A stretch of 64,000 bases of DNA from an uncultured Prochlorococcus sp. (GTDB lineage: Bacteria; Cyanobacteriota; Cyanobacteriia; PCC-6307; Cyanobiaceae), in assembly GCA_902612005.1 (NCBI GenBank), contig CACMCA010000004.1:1-64000 (forward strand). Direction: 5' to 3'. Below the pieces are notes generated by a model. That model was not told where the DNA came from and searched no databases. It worked only from the letters and a program-made list of their open reading frames with translations. The position numbers and the translations under genes were made by a program. Shown here piece after piece: positions 8,956 through 14,961 of the stretch. How positions within the stretch are numbered: the first letter of the stretch is position 1; each line of letters starts with the position of its first letter.

Positions 8956-11289
8956 GTGACTCTTGCACCAAATAAAGCTTTTTCAGAGAGCAATTCCAAT
9001 AATCTTAAAAAAGATGATTTTCCAAAAACTGCACCAGCTGCTTATCCTGTTTTTTTCAGATCTTACAGTAGGAAAACTACCTCTGGTAAAAGGGAGAACT
9101 GGAGCGAAGTAGGCGAAAGGAATTTATCGGGATTAAAAGAATTAGGAAAACTTTCTGATGAAGAATTGATCCTAATGAGAGAGATGCAAAGTAACCAAAA
9201 AGCCCAACCCTCAGGGAGATGGTTATGGATAGGCGGAACCCCTTGGATTAATAAGAACCAAAATTTCTCAGGGGCATACAACTGCACCTCAACAAACTTA
9301 ATTGATTGGGAAGCCTTCGCATTAATGATGGACTTAGCAATGATGGGATGTGGAACAGGTGCAATAATTGAGCCTCATTTTATAAAAAATCTACCTACGG
9401 TAATTAACAAAATAAATATTAAATCAGTCAGTGAAGTTGGAATAACTCCTAAAGATCAAAGAGAAGAAAAGTCATCAATAGAAATCAAAGGAAAAGATCT
9501 TCATATCAAAGTTGGAGATAGCAGAAGAGGCTGGGTAGATAGCTATAAATATCTTCTTGAGGCATCAAGTAATAAAAATCTTGAAAGAGAAATTGATGTT
9601 TATATAAATTTGGAAGATATTAGGCCTGCTGGAGAATCATTAAAAGGTTTTGGTGGGATGGCAAATCCTATTAAATTAAAAGATCTCTACTCTAGAGTCG
9701 CATCACTTCTTGGGAAGGCAATAGGCAGGAAATTAAGCACAGTAGAGTGTTGTTTATTAATTGATGAAGCTGCAGTAACTATAGTTGCTGGAAATATAAG
9801 AAGAAGCGCTGGAATGAGACAATTTGCTTCAGATGATAAGGAGGCAGCATCGGCAAAAGAAAATTTATGGAGTCAAGATGAGAATGGTAATTGGAGAATA
9901 GATCCTGAAAAAGATGCCCTCAGGATGGCTAATCATACTAGGGTTTACCATACAAAGCCCACTTTCCAAACTGTTTTGGATGCTGTAACAAAACAATTCC
10001 ACTCAGGTGAGGGAGCCATTCAATTTGCTCCAGAAGCAATCGCAAGGTCAAATGCAGATATTCTCAAAGATGACGAATTGAGAAAGGAATTTATTGAAAT
10101 CTACTCAGAGCAAGGTAAGGATGAAGCGAGAAATTGGATAAATAGTAGTTATGGTCCATTCTCTGAAGAAGAGCTAGACCACAGGATGAGTCGATATGGA
10201 CTTAACCCTTGTGGGGAGATCTTGGGAAATGATTTCCACTGCAATTTGGCTGAAGTTCATTTAAATCAGATAGATCCTGAGAATTTTGAAGAGCAAAAAA
10301 AAGCTTTTAAAGCAGCAGCTCTTTCTGTAGCATGCTTACTTAATCATGAATTTGAAGTTGAGCGTTACAGAAAAAGTAGGGAATATGATCCTATTGTAGG
10401 AGTAAGCTTCACTGGATTATTTGATTTTTGTGTCCATGCCTTTGGAACGCCATGGTTGAAATGGTGGGAAGCAGGAAGACCAAATAGTGAAGAAGGAAAG
10501 GTTTTCAAGGAGAAGGAAGCTAAATTCCTAGATTCTTGGAGAAAAATAGTAAAAGAAACTGTCTGGGAATATTGTGATAAACATAATCTAAGGAGACCAA
10601 ATAGATGCACAACAGTCCAGCCAGCTGGGACTAAAAGTCTACTTACTGGAGCAGCCCCAGGATGGCATCCTCCTAAGGCTCAAAGATTCATTAGAAGAAT
10701 AACTTTCAGGAAAAATGATCCAATCGCTTTGGCTTGCATGGATTATGGTTACTCAGTAGTGCCATCTCAATCCGATAAAGATGAAAATGGTTGCTTACTC
10801 GATAATCCATTTGATCCAAGATGTACAGAATGGTTAGTTGAAATACCTACAGAAGTTAGTTGGGCAAATATAGATGGTGCAGACCAAATAGACATTAATA
10901 ATTTCTCAGCACTAGCTCAATTTGATTTTTACATGCAAGTGCAGAAATTTTACACAGAGCATAATACCTCTGCAACCGTAGAATTTAGAGAAAATGAAAT
11001 CGAGGATCTAGCTAAGGCTATTCATAATGCGATAGAAAATAATGAGGGATATATTTCAGCAGCATTACTAGCTCGATTTAGTGCTAACGCAACTTTCCCT
11101 AGATTGCCTTTTGAACCAATAAGTAAAGAGGAATACATATCATTGCAAAATAAAGTAATAGAGAGGAAAGTGAACAACGATTTCTTTGACGCTCTCAATA
11201 AATATGATGTTGGAGAACTATCTGAAGCTGGGCCAGCTGGGTGCGATTCAGATAAGTGCCTACTTCCTCTGGCTAAACCGAAAGATTAA
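8956..11289 (+). CDS. nrdJ: Adenosylcobalamin-dependent ribonucleoside-triphosphate reductase (class II)
   Basis: Makes all four deoxyribonucleotides using a cobalamin-derived thiyl radical; monomeric RTPR type. Start chosen at the GTG at 8956, giving 777 residues; the frame can be extended to a TTG at 8893, but those residues are a hydrophobic run not typical of the family. Key cysteines by this numbering: Cys110 in YNCTSTN, the radical Cys419 in NPCGEI with Glu421, Cys429 in FHCNLAEV, and the C-terminal relay pair Cys763/Cys768. It requires B12, which picocyanobacteria make as pseudocobalamin. The divergent spacer to the methyltransferase gene shows no clear cobalamin riboswitch. Confidence 0.94.
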   Translation: MTLAPNKAFSESNSNNLKKDDFPKTAPAAYPVFFRSYSRKTTSGKRENWSEVGERNLSGLKELGKLSDEELILMREMQSNQKAQPSGRWLWIGGTPWINKNQNFSGAYNCTSTNLIDWEAFALMMDLAMMGCGTGAIIEPHFIKNLPTVINKINIKSVSEVGITPKDQREEKSSIEIKGKDLHIKVGDSRRGWVDSYKYLLEASSNKNLEREIDVYINLEDIRPAGESLKGFGGMANPIKLKDLYSRVASLLGKAIGRKLSTVECCLLIDEAAVTIVAGNIRRSAGMRQFASDDKEAASAKENLWSQDENGNWRIDPEKDALRMANHTRVYHTKPTFQTVLDAVTKQFHSGEGAIQFAPEAIARSNADILKDDELRKEFIEIYSEQGKDEARNWINSSYGPFSEEELDHRMSRYGLNPCGEILGNDFHCNLAEVHLNQIDPENFEEQKKAFKAAALSVACLLNHEFEVERYRKSREYDPIVGVSFTGLFDFCVHAFGTPWLKWWEAGRPNSEEGKVFKEKEAKFLDSWRKIVKETVWEYCDKHNLRRPNRCTTVQPAGTKSLLTGAAPGWHPPKAQRFIRRITFRKNDPIALACMDYGYSVVPSQSDKDENGCLLDNPFDPRCTEWLVEIPTEVSWANIDGADQIDINNFSALAQFDFYMQVQKFYTEHNTSATVEFRENEIEDLAKAIHNAIENNEGYISAALLARFSANATFPRLPFEPISKEEYISLQNKVIERKVNNDFFDALNKYDVGELSEAGPAGCDSDKCLLPLAKPKD

Positions 11290-11377
11290 GTTTTAAATAA
11301 TTTGTAAATAAAAAATATAAATTTGTTTTTAAAAATTTAATTTATGGCTATTTCTTAAATAGGGATATAAATTATTT

Positions 11378-11644
11378 ATGACATTAAGCTTAAATATTGG
11401 AAACTTATTTAATGATTCCTCTAGTCATGCTTTAGTGGATGAGCTAAGGGAAAGGACCTCAGAAGAAGAAATATTAGAATTTGAAGAAAAATTTAACTCC
11501 AAAAATGAAAAAAATCTACACATATACATATGTAGATTTCTAAAAAATAGATCAATTTCTAGGGGACTTGCCTCTAAATGGTTAGTGACAATAATCAAAA
11601 ACAAAGAATCAAAAATTAATGCTTTGCAAAAATTAAATAATTAA
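11378..11644 (+). CDS. Small hypothetical protein, 88 aa
   Basis: An 88-residue soluble, charged and helical-looking protein (ALVDELRERTSEEEILEFEEK near the N-terminus, lysine-rich C-terminus). No domain recognised. It starts with ATG 88 bp after nrdJ on the same strand and its stop overlaps the end of the convergent minus-strand gene at 11641 by 4 bp. Its codon usage matches the neighbours and the frame is uninterrupted, which supports a real gene. No function is proposed. Confidence 0.55.
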   Translation: MTLSLNIGNLFNDSSSHALVDELRERTSEEEILEFEEKFNSKNEKNLHIYICRFLKNRSISRGLASKWLVTIIKNKESKINALQKLNN

Positions 11645-11835
11645 GTAATCGCTGAAAGTTTCCACAGAGCAATTCCAAAAATTGAGAATCCCATAATAAA
11701 AGTAAAAGCTAAAGCATTTACCAATTGAACCTTATCATTCATTCTGTTTGCGAATGGTAGTAATTGAGCAAATAATGGAGTCTCTTCAACTATTGCAGAT
11801 TTTTTTACTGTAGGTTTTTTGCTTCTAGAAAACAT
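11641..11835 (-). CDS. Small single-pass membrane protein, 64 aa
   Basis: A 64-residue protein with a basic N-terminus (FSRSKKPTVKKS) and one C-terminal transmembrane helix (residues about 38-60). The stretch FANRMNDKVQLVNALAF just before and into the helix is placed like the ExxNGRxAM chlorophyll-binding segment of high-light-inducible proteins. The key Glu, Gly, Arg and Ala residues are not conserved, so at most it is a degenerate HLIP relative. Convergent with the 11378 gene. Function unknown. Confidence 0.6.
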   Translation of the reverse strand: MFSRSKKPTVKKSAIVEETPLFAQLLPFANRMNDKVQLVNALAFTFIMGFSIFGIALWKLSAIT

Positions 11836-12044
11836 AAAACAAATTTTATAATCTTAAGAATTTTACATTTAAAAGTTCATTAAATAAAAAATACTTCTCA
11901 AAAACGAACAAAATGTAACCTGTCAGCAATTACATAGGGATAATGTGTAAATATTTTTAGCAGAAACCTAATCTATCATTAATATATTAAATTTATTTAT
12001 TACAGAGCTAGACAAATAATTTTCCAGGATGTTAGTATAAATTT
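11836..12044. other. AT-rich intergenic spacer
   Basis: Non-coding spacer between the minus-strand 64-residue membrane protein gene, whose promoter it must hold, and the plus-strand riboswitch transcript. The -10-like hexamer for the latter is at 12036-12041 (TATAAA). No convincing ORF, tRNA or long hairpin is seen in the first 190 bp. Confidence 0.5.
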
Positions 12045-12058
12045 GTAGCAATTGCTAC
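12033..12058 (+). promoter_or_regulatory. Promoter with perfect NtcA palindrome overlapping the predicted transcription start
   Basis: Bases 12045-12058 read GTAGCAATTGCTAC, a perfect 14 bp palindrome that exactly fits the NtcA consensus GTA-N8-TAC. A TANNNT-type -10 box lies directly upstream (TATAAA at 12036-12041, or TAGTAT at 12033-12038), so transcription should begin within or just before the palindrome. NtcA activators usually sit about 41 bp upstream of the start; this position instead fits NtcA repression under nitrogen limitation. The site lies 5 bp before the glutamine aptamer. Confidence 0.65.
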
Positions 12059-12059
12059 C

Positions 12060-12141
12060 AAAACGTTCAACTTGCATTTAGCAAGCCGCAAATCGACTTA
12101 AGCCATGGAACGGGGACTTAAGCGAAACCGGAGCTTAAAAA
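12060..12141 (+). ncRNA. Glutamine riboswitch of the Downstream-peptide/glnA type
   Basis: The 5' strand CGTTC (12064-12068) can pair with GAACG (12108-12112), enclosing a hairpin CTTGC-attta-GCAAG (12071-12085) followed by a purine-rich CCGCAAATCG segment and CATGGAACG. This order (CGUUCA, hairpin, G-C-G/CAA-rich bulge, GGAACG) is that of the glnA/Downstream-peptide RNA family, shown to bind L-glutamine in marine cyanobacteria. The encoded peptide directly downstream is also the class expected for the Downstream-peptide motif. The region from 12118 to 12138 can fold into an expression-platform hairpin next to the start codon. No covariance score was computed. Confidence 0.75.
12118..12138 (+). 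promoter_or_regulatory. Expression-platform hairpin adjacent to YRG peptide start codon
   Basis: TTAAGC (12118-12123) pairs with GCTTAA (12133-12138), closing 3 nt before the ATG at 12142 and sequestering the ribosome landing site. A second TTAAGC copy at 12098-12103, inside the aptamer, can compete for the same GCTTAA strand. This gives a simple two-state translational switch. Confidence 0.5.
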
Positions 12142-12243
12142 ATGACTCTAATTTACAGAGGACAAAAGTACGTCCAGAACAAGGAAGCAGCTAAGAAGCA
12201 GCATAATGAACTAACTTACAGAGGCAAAGCTTATACAAGCTAG
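12142..12243 (+). CDS. YRG-motif small peptide (DUF4278, PirA-like), riboswitch-controlled
   Basis: A 33-residue ORF starting ATG directly behind the riboswitch. It contains two copies of the motif YRGxxY: Tyr5-Arg6-Gly7...Tyr10 and Tyr26-Arg27-Gly28...Tyr31, joined by a Lys/Gln/Ala-rich helix. That motif defines DUF4278, the peptide encoded downstream of marine-cyanobacterial glutamine riboswitches. A Synechocystis DUF4278 protein, PirA, binds the PII protein and tunes arginine synthesis; the same role here is inference. A strong terminator follows at 12265, so this is a monocistronic, nitrogen-regulated gene. Confidence 0.78.
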   Translation: MTLIYRGQKYVQNKEAAKKQHNELTYRGKAYTS

Positions 12244-12264
12244 TCTTTTTAAACAATAGATAGG

Positions 12265-12290
12265 AAAAGCCACTTTTAGTGGCTTTTTTA
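12265..12290 (+). terminator. Rho-independent terminator of the YRG peptide transcript
   Basis: A 10 bp perfect stem AAAAGCCACT/AGTGGCTTTT with a TTT loop, followed by a T run. It lies 21 bp after the peptide stop codon. The A-tract before the stem would also let it terminate minus-strand transcripts. Confidence 0.85.
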
Positions 12291-12379
12291 TTGTCCAATT
12301 TAAAACTAAAAGAATAACTTAATCCTTCTCACAAGCATTAAAATAATATGATTCAATTTCATTTATAGATTTGATAACC

Positions 12380-12529
12380 ATGGCAGACCAGAAACCTTTA
12401 TTTAAAGCACCTTATGACATTAAAGATGTTAGTGCTCTTTTCGCTATAGTTGCCTTCGTATTAATAATCGCTGCCCTAGTTGGTAATAACTTATTTGGTT
12501 TATTTCAAGAAAATGTGAATTTCGGATAG
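12380..12529 (+). CDS. Small single-pass membrane protein, 49 aa
   Basis: A 49-residue ORF with ATG start, a polar N-terminus (ADQKPLFKAPYDIKD), one transmembrane helix of about 22 residues (ALFAIVAFVLIIAALVG) and a short polar tail. The layout resembles the small one-helix subunits of photosynthetic and NDH complexes, but I cannot match it to PsaM, PetM, PetN, NdhP or NdhQ. It follows the riboswitch terminator by about 90 bp and converges with the 12553 gene. Function unknown. Confidence 0.6.
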   Translation: MADQKPLFKAPYDIKDVSALFAIVAFVLIIAALVGNNLFGLFQENVNFG

Positions 12530-12552
12530 TGGTATTTGTAAGAGTTTAATTT

Positions 12553-12813
12553 TTATCCAACAAGCTCAATTGCATAGACGGTATCTTTACAATTATTTTT
12601 TTTGTCCCATTCTTTAGCTGCATCTGAAGTCATTTCAGCTTCAAGTGCTTCCATGTCTAAGACGTTCATGAGTAAATGAGATTTATGCTCGCCAGCTTGC
12701 ACGAATTCATATTCTGAAACTACTTCTTGACCCATTGCTGTTATAAATCCAGAAACGTCGGTTTTGAATTCTTCAAACGTGCAGCTAAAAGTTGAAACGA
12801 TGAGTGTGTTCAT
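12553..12813 (-). CDS. Small hypothetical protein, 86 aa (possible ferredoxin-like fold)
   Basis: An 86-residue soluble protein with an alternating beta/alpha pattern (MNTLIVSTFSCTFEEFKTDV...), the shape of small dimeric alpha-beta barrel proteins and similar in style to Prochlorococcus DUF3764 members; that assignment is uncertain. Its start codon ATG sits immediately after a T tract that ends the repeated leader element (12814-12857). It lies 50 bp downstream of the DUF3303 gene on the same strand, but the leader suggests its own promoter. Confidence 0.6.
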   Translation of the reverse strand: MNTLIVSTFSCTFEEFKTDVSGFITAMGQEVVSEYEFVQAGEHKSHLLMNVLDMEALEAEMTSDAAKEWDKKNNCKDTVYAIELVG

Positions 12814-12857
12814 AAAAAAGGAGCCGATTGCCCCCTTAGTGTAGATCGAATTTCAAT
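12814..12857 (-). promoter_or_regulatory. Repeated promoter/leader element, copy 1
   Basis: Read on the minus strand: TCGATC, a -10-like TACACT, AAGGGGGCAATCGGCTCC, then six T directly before ATG of the 12813 gene. The GGGC...GCTCC arms form a short hairpin followed by a U tract. It matches copies at 13396 (+), 15580 (-) and 16314 (-), with more divergence in the TTGACA part. The likely transcript begins at the G run, leaving a leader of about 20 nt without a Shine-Dalgarno sequence. Confidence 0.6.
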
Positions 12858-12863
12858 TACTAA

Positions 12864-13136
12864 CTATGAATAGACTTTGGCGACTATTGGACCTGCTTCT
12901 TCATCAGTAAATACCGGTGTAGTCTCCCAATTAAGGAATTCACCCCATTCAGCTGCATGCTGATATATTGCTTTTGGATCATCTGTCTTTAAGACTATCC
13001 ACCCTTCTAGAGAGCCCGGCGCATGATATCTTCCAATAATTTCAACTCCAGGATAATCTCCTCCCCCTCCGAGAAATTTTTCTGCACCTTTTTGATGATA
13101 TCCAGTCTTGAATGACCAATGCTGAACGTAAAGCAT
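12864..13136 (-). CDS. DUF3303-like small protein
   Basis: A 90-residue protein of the small alpha-beta barrel type: starts LYVQHWSFKTGYHQKG, then a Gly-rich YPGVEIIGRYHAPGSLEGWIVLKTDD stretch and a C-terminal HAAEWGEFLNWETTPV. This matches the DUF3303 pattern. Start ATG; no signal peptide. It precedes the 12553 gene, which has a similar size and probable fold, so the two may be remote paralogues. Biochemical role unknown. Confidence 0.7.
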   Translation of the reverse strand: MLYVQHWSFKTGYHQKGAEKFLGGGGDYPGVEIIGRYHAPGSLEGWIVLKTDDPKAIYQHAAEWGEFLNWETTPVFTDEEAGPIVAKVYS

Positions 13137-13395
13137 TTTTTATTTTGTATTGGCTTTCTATTAGTAGCAAGAAAAATAATTCTTGAAAATAAAAATTGTT
13201 AATTACCCTTATTTTATTTTCTCTTTCTAATTGTTTTAAACATACTTTATATCGAAGTAGGGAAACAGTAGCTAGATTTTTTTTACCTATGACAAACTCT
13301 CTATGCTGGGCTGAGCAAGTTCAAAGAAATTGAATTACTCTCTGCAGGGATGAAACCAGTGGTCTAGTTCCTCATCAATGGCCTGAAGAATAATA
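13137..13395. other. Intergenic stretch with a broken small reading frame
   Basis: About 260 bp without an intact gene. It holds the upstream region of the DUF3303 gene and a plus-strand frame with ATG at 13289 and stop at 13391 that is interrupted by TGA at 13331 (14 residues before it, 19 after). A TACTTTATAT promoter-like sequence near 13240-13250 and a run of eight T at 13278-13285 could mark a very short RNA, but no stem precedes the T run. Confidence 0.35.
13289..13393 (+). pseudogene. Possible decayed small ORF with an in-frame TGA
   Basis: Frame from ATG 13289 reads 14 codons (starting MTNSLCWAEQ), TGA at 13331-13333, then 19 sense codons (ending GLVPHQWPEE) to TAA at 13391. The amino-acid composition on both sides of the TGA is protein-like rather than random AT-rich noise (Trp, Cys, His, Pro), suggesting a recently broken small gene. 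It ends just before leader copy 2. Chance cannot be excluded. Confidence 0.25.
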
Positions 13396-13438
13396 TTGAC
13401 AATCGATCTAAAATAAAGGGCAATAGCTCCCTTTTTTT
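13396..13438 (+). promoter_or_regulatory. Repeated promoter/leader element, copy 2
   Basis: TTGACAATCGAT (13396-13407), a -10-like TAAAAT at 13409-13414, then AAGGGCAATAGCTCCC and seven T immediately before ATG 13439. The inverted arms AAAGGG/CCCTTT give a hairpin plus U tract. This is the plus-strand copy of the element also found at 12814, 15580 and 16314. Placement directly against the start codon is the same in all four. Confidence 0.65.
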
Positions 13439-13591
13439 ATGAAAAGCTATCTAATATCAGGATTAGTAGATGAATATAGAATCAAGACTAATCTTTTTGC
13501 AATTTCTCCAAATCATGCAATAAAGGTTTTTCAGCAGAAATATCCAAAGGCAGAAGATATTTATGTCATACAGAATTTATTTAAAAAATGA
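13439..13591 (+). CDS. Small hypothetical protein, 50 aa
   Basis: A 50-residue ORF behind leader copy 2. It begins MKSYLISGLVDEYRIKTN, then FAISPNHAIKVFQQKYPKA, a beta-beta-alpha-like pattern. The first codons resemble those of the secreted proteins behind the other leader copies (ATG/GTG-AAA-A), although the rest is unrelated. Its TGA stop overlaps the ATG of the 10-residue micro-ORF at 13588 (ATGA). No function recognised. Confidence 0.6.
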   Translation: MKSYLISGLVDEYRIKTNLFAISPNHAIKVFQQKYPKAEDIYVIQNLFKK

Positions 13592-13609
13592 AACGCTTAC
13601 TACTTGCAC
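13586..13609 (+). repeat. Signal-peptide-start repeat, copy A (perfect inverted partner at 14279)
   Basis: AAATGAAACGCTTACTACTT followed by GCAC: 24 bp identical, in opposite orientation, to 14279-14302. The pair encloses the DUF1651 gene and the 13943 gene (about 670 bp). Related copies begin at 14957 (18 nt nearly identical, TTG start) and 15661 (two changes, and identity extending through GCACCGCT). Confidence 0.8.
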
Positions 13610-13620
13610 CGCTTAATTAA
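13588..13620 (+). CDS. Micro-ORF MKRLLLAPLN linking two genes
   Basis: A 10-codon ORF that starts inside the stop of the 13439 gene (ATGA) and whose TAA stop overlaps the ATG of the DUF1651 gene (TAATG). It could therefore carry ribosomes from one gene to the next. Its DNA is a copy of the signal-peptide start found at 14957 and in micro-ORFs at 14300 and 15661. Whether the peptide itself matters is unknown; the geometry is exact. Confidence 0.45.
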   Translation: MKRLLLAPLN

Positions 13621-13868
13621 TGGCTAAGTCTTACTGGTTGGTTAATTCAAATAGATCAAGAGTAAAAAGGTTTATTGAAAATACAAAAAATAAAGACCAA
13701 TTTTATAAATATATGTTTATTGATTCAGGAAAGGTTACTTCTACATGGGGTAAAGAACCACCTGTAATGACCACAAGAGAAGAATTAAAGAAAGAAGATG
13801 CTAGAAAAGAATGGAAAAAATTAATTGCTCAGGGTTGGAGAAGAACTGAAGAAATTTGGACAAATTAG
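13620..13868 (+). CDS. DUF1651-like small protein
   Basis: An 82-residue protein. The C-terminal half, TTREELKKEDARKEWKKLI then AQGWRRT, is the conserved DUF1651 block, a family largely confined to marine picocyanobacteria. The N-terminal half (AKSYWLVNSNRSRVKRF) gives short beta strands. Its ATG overlaps the stop of the micro-ORF upstream, suggesting coupled translation with the 13439 gene. No molecular function is known. Confidence 0.68.
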   Translation: MAKSYWLVNSNRSRVKRFIENTKNKDQFYKYMFIDSGKVTSTWGKEPPVMTTREELKKEDARKEWKKLIAQGWRRTEEIWTN

Positions 13869-13942
13869 CACAACTTTGCAGTATTTAGTGCGAAACTATA
13901 TGGCGCAGCTTTACCCTCTTTTTTTATGACAGCAAAAACTAT

Positions 13943-14125
13943 CTACCACCACATACCGAGATTCAATTTTTTTGCATCTCTATTACATGCAAGCTCACAC
14001 TCGCTTAACTCTTTGACTGAGAGAGCCTCAAGTATTCTTGCCATATCAATAGAAGATAGTTCTCCATTAACGTTCCACTTAAGTGTAGTTTTACGTTGAG
14101 GTGTGTTTTTTGTTTTTTTCATCAT
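13943..14125 (-). CDS. Small hypothetical protein, 60 aa
   Basis: A 60-residue ORF, basic at the N-terminus (MMKKTKNTPQRKTTLKW) and with a helical middle (SSIDMARILEALSVKELSECELACN). The plus strand also has an open frame from 13927 to 14100 (57 residues) behind a T tract that resembles a decayed leader element. The minus-strand frame has the more protein-like composition, so I prefer it. Function unknown. Confidence 0.45.
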   Translation of the reverse strand: MMKKTKNTPQRKTTLKWNVNGELSSIDMARILEALSVKELSECELACNRDAKKLNLGMWW

Positions 14126-14252
14126 GACTTTTTAAGGTCGGGATAATTAAATAGCATGATTATTTAAAATTCTCAAATATTTATTGAGTAAAAGAGTATA
14201 AATTACCAAAAAAATGTGAAGTTTTTATAAGTTAAAGAATTAAATTTATTTA

Positions 14253-14300
14253 TCAAGAATCTAGAAATTCAATTAGCCGTGCAAGTAGTAAGCGTTTCAT
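14253..14300 (-). pseudogene. Micro-ORF/remnant of a signal-peptide start (MKRLLLARL...)
   Basis: A 15-codon frame whose ATG abuts the TAA stop of the 14301 gene with no gap. Its first 22 bases equal those of the micro-ORF at 13588, and the peptide begins like the signal peptide of the 14957 protein before diverging. It reads as a truncated duplicate of a gene start left at a recombination joint. Expression is unproven. Confidence 0.4.
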
Positions 14301-14302
14301 TT
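14279..14302 (-). repeat. Signal-peptide-start repeat, copy B
   Basis: Minus-strand perfect partner of 13586-13609 over 24 bp. It straddles the stop codon of the 14301 gene. The same start sequence, TGAAACGCTTACTACTT, recurs at the beginning of the 14957 gene only 660 bp away, so the 14301 gene is bracketed by direct copies in the same orientation. Confidence 0.8.
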
Positions 14303-14957
14303 AAAACTTTGCAAATTTTTTGCACACTTTATCTAACAATAATCCATTCTTAAAAAATTCCTTATCAGATTTATAACTTTCATTTATCCAATAACCCTTG
14401 TATGTTTTATCTAATTTTGAGTTAAAACAATATATCGTTTCTTCCTTCCCAACTTCTTTATTATTATTGAGGTCTATATAAACTGGAATAAAATTTAAAG
14501 AAACAATATGAATAATATTTTCAAAGGATTTATCTTTAACAACTTTAGTTTTAAAATTTAATTTTTTCGTAATTGGCAATTCATATTTGGGTAATTTACT
14601 TACGTGGTCATCTAAATATGATTTAGAAAAAGGAGCCTCTACTTCATCACAGAAAATAGAGGAAGAGTTTTCATTACATTTTTCTATGGCATATTCTTTT
14701 TCTTCTATAAATTGTTTTTGCCAAAAATCTATTAGTCCTTGATGCTCTGATCTTTTTTTTTCTAATATCAAAATATTATTATCAATTAACCCAATAAGAT
14801 CACTTTTATAAAATTTTTCAGTCGAAACAGTTTTACCTTTTATTAAAGTTTTTTCTCCGACTTTATTTTCTATTTCAAGATTATTTCCAAAAGGAAAAGC
14901 ATTAACAGCAGTAGGTAAAGCGAGGGCTGCTAGTAGTGGAAGTAGTAAGCGTTTCAA
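14301..14957 (-). CDS. Secreted hypothetical protein, 218 aa
   Basis: Residues 1-20 (MKRLLLPLLAALALPTAVNA) are a typical Sec signal peptide with an AxA-like cleavage site, so the protein is probably periplasmic or lumenal. The mature part is Lys/Glu/Asn-rich with Cys residues near 94, 103, 176 and 212, mixed helix (EKKRSEHQGLIDFWQKQFIEE) and strand. No domain recognised. The start is TTG, 4 nt after the stop of the 14962 gene, so translation is probably coupled. It shares its signal peptide, but not the mature sequence, with that gene. Confidence 0.65.
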   Translation of the reverse strand: MKRLLLPLLAALALPTAVNAFPFGNNLEIENKVGEKTLIKGKTVSTEKFYKSDLIGLIDNNILILEKKRSEHQGLIDFWQKQFIEEKEYAIEKCNENSSSIFCDEVEAPFSKSYLDDHVSKLPKYELPITKKLNFKTKVVKDKSFENIIHIVSLNFIPVYIDLNNNKEVGKEETIYCFNSKLDKTYKGYWINESYKSDKEFFKNGLLLDKVCKKFAKF

Positions 14958-14961
14958 TAGT

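Noticed and set aside
8889-8975. 28-codon upstream ORF starting ATG 8889 before nrdJ
   Set aside because: It overlaps the nrdJ start in another frame and has no independent support; likely chance.
13240-13290. Yfr2-type small RNA (GGGAAACA and a T8 run)
   Set aside because: The GGAAACA-like motif is present but no stem supports it as a loop and no hairpin precedes the T run.
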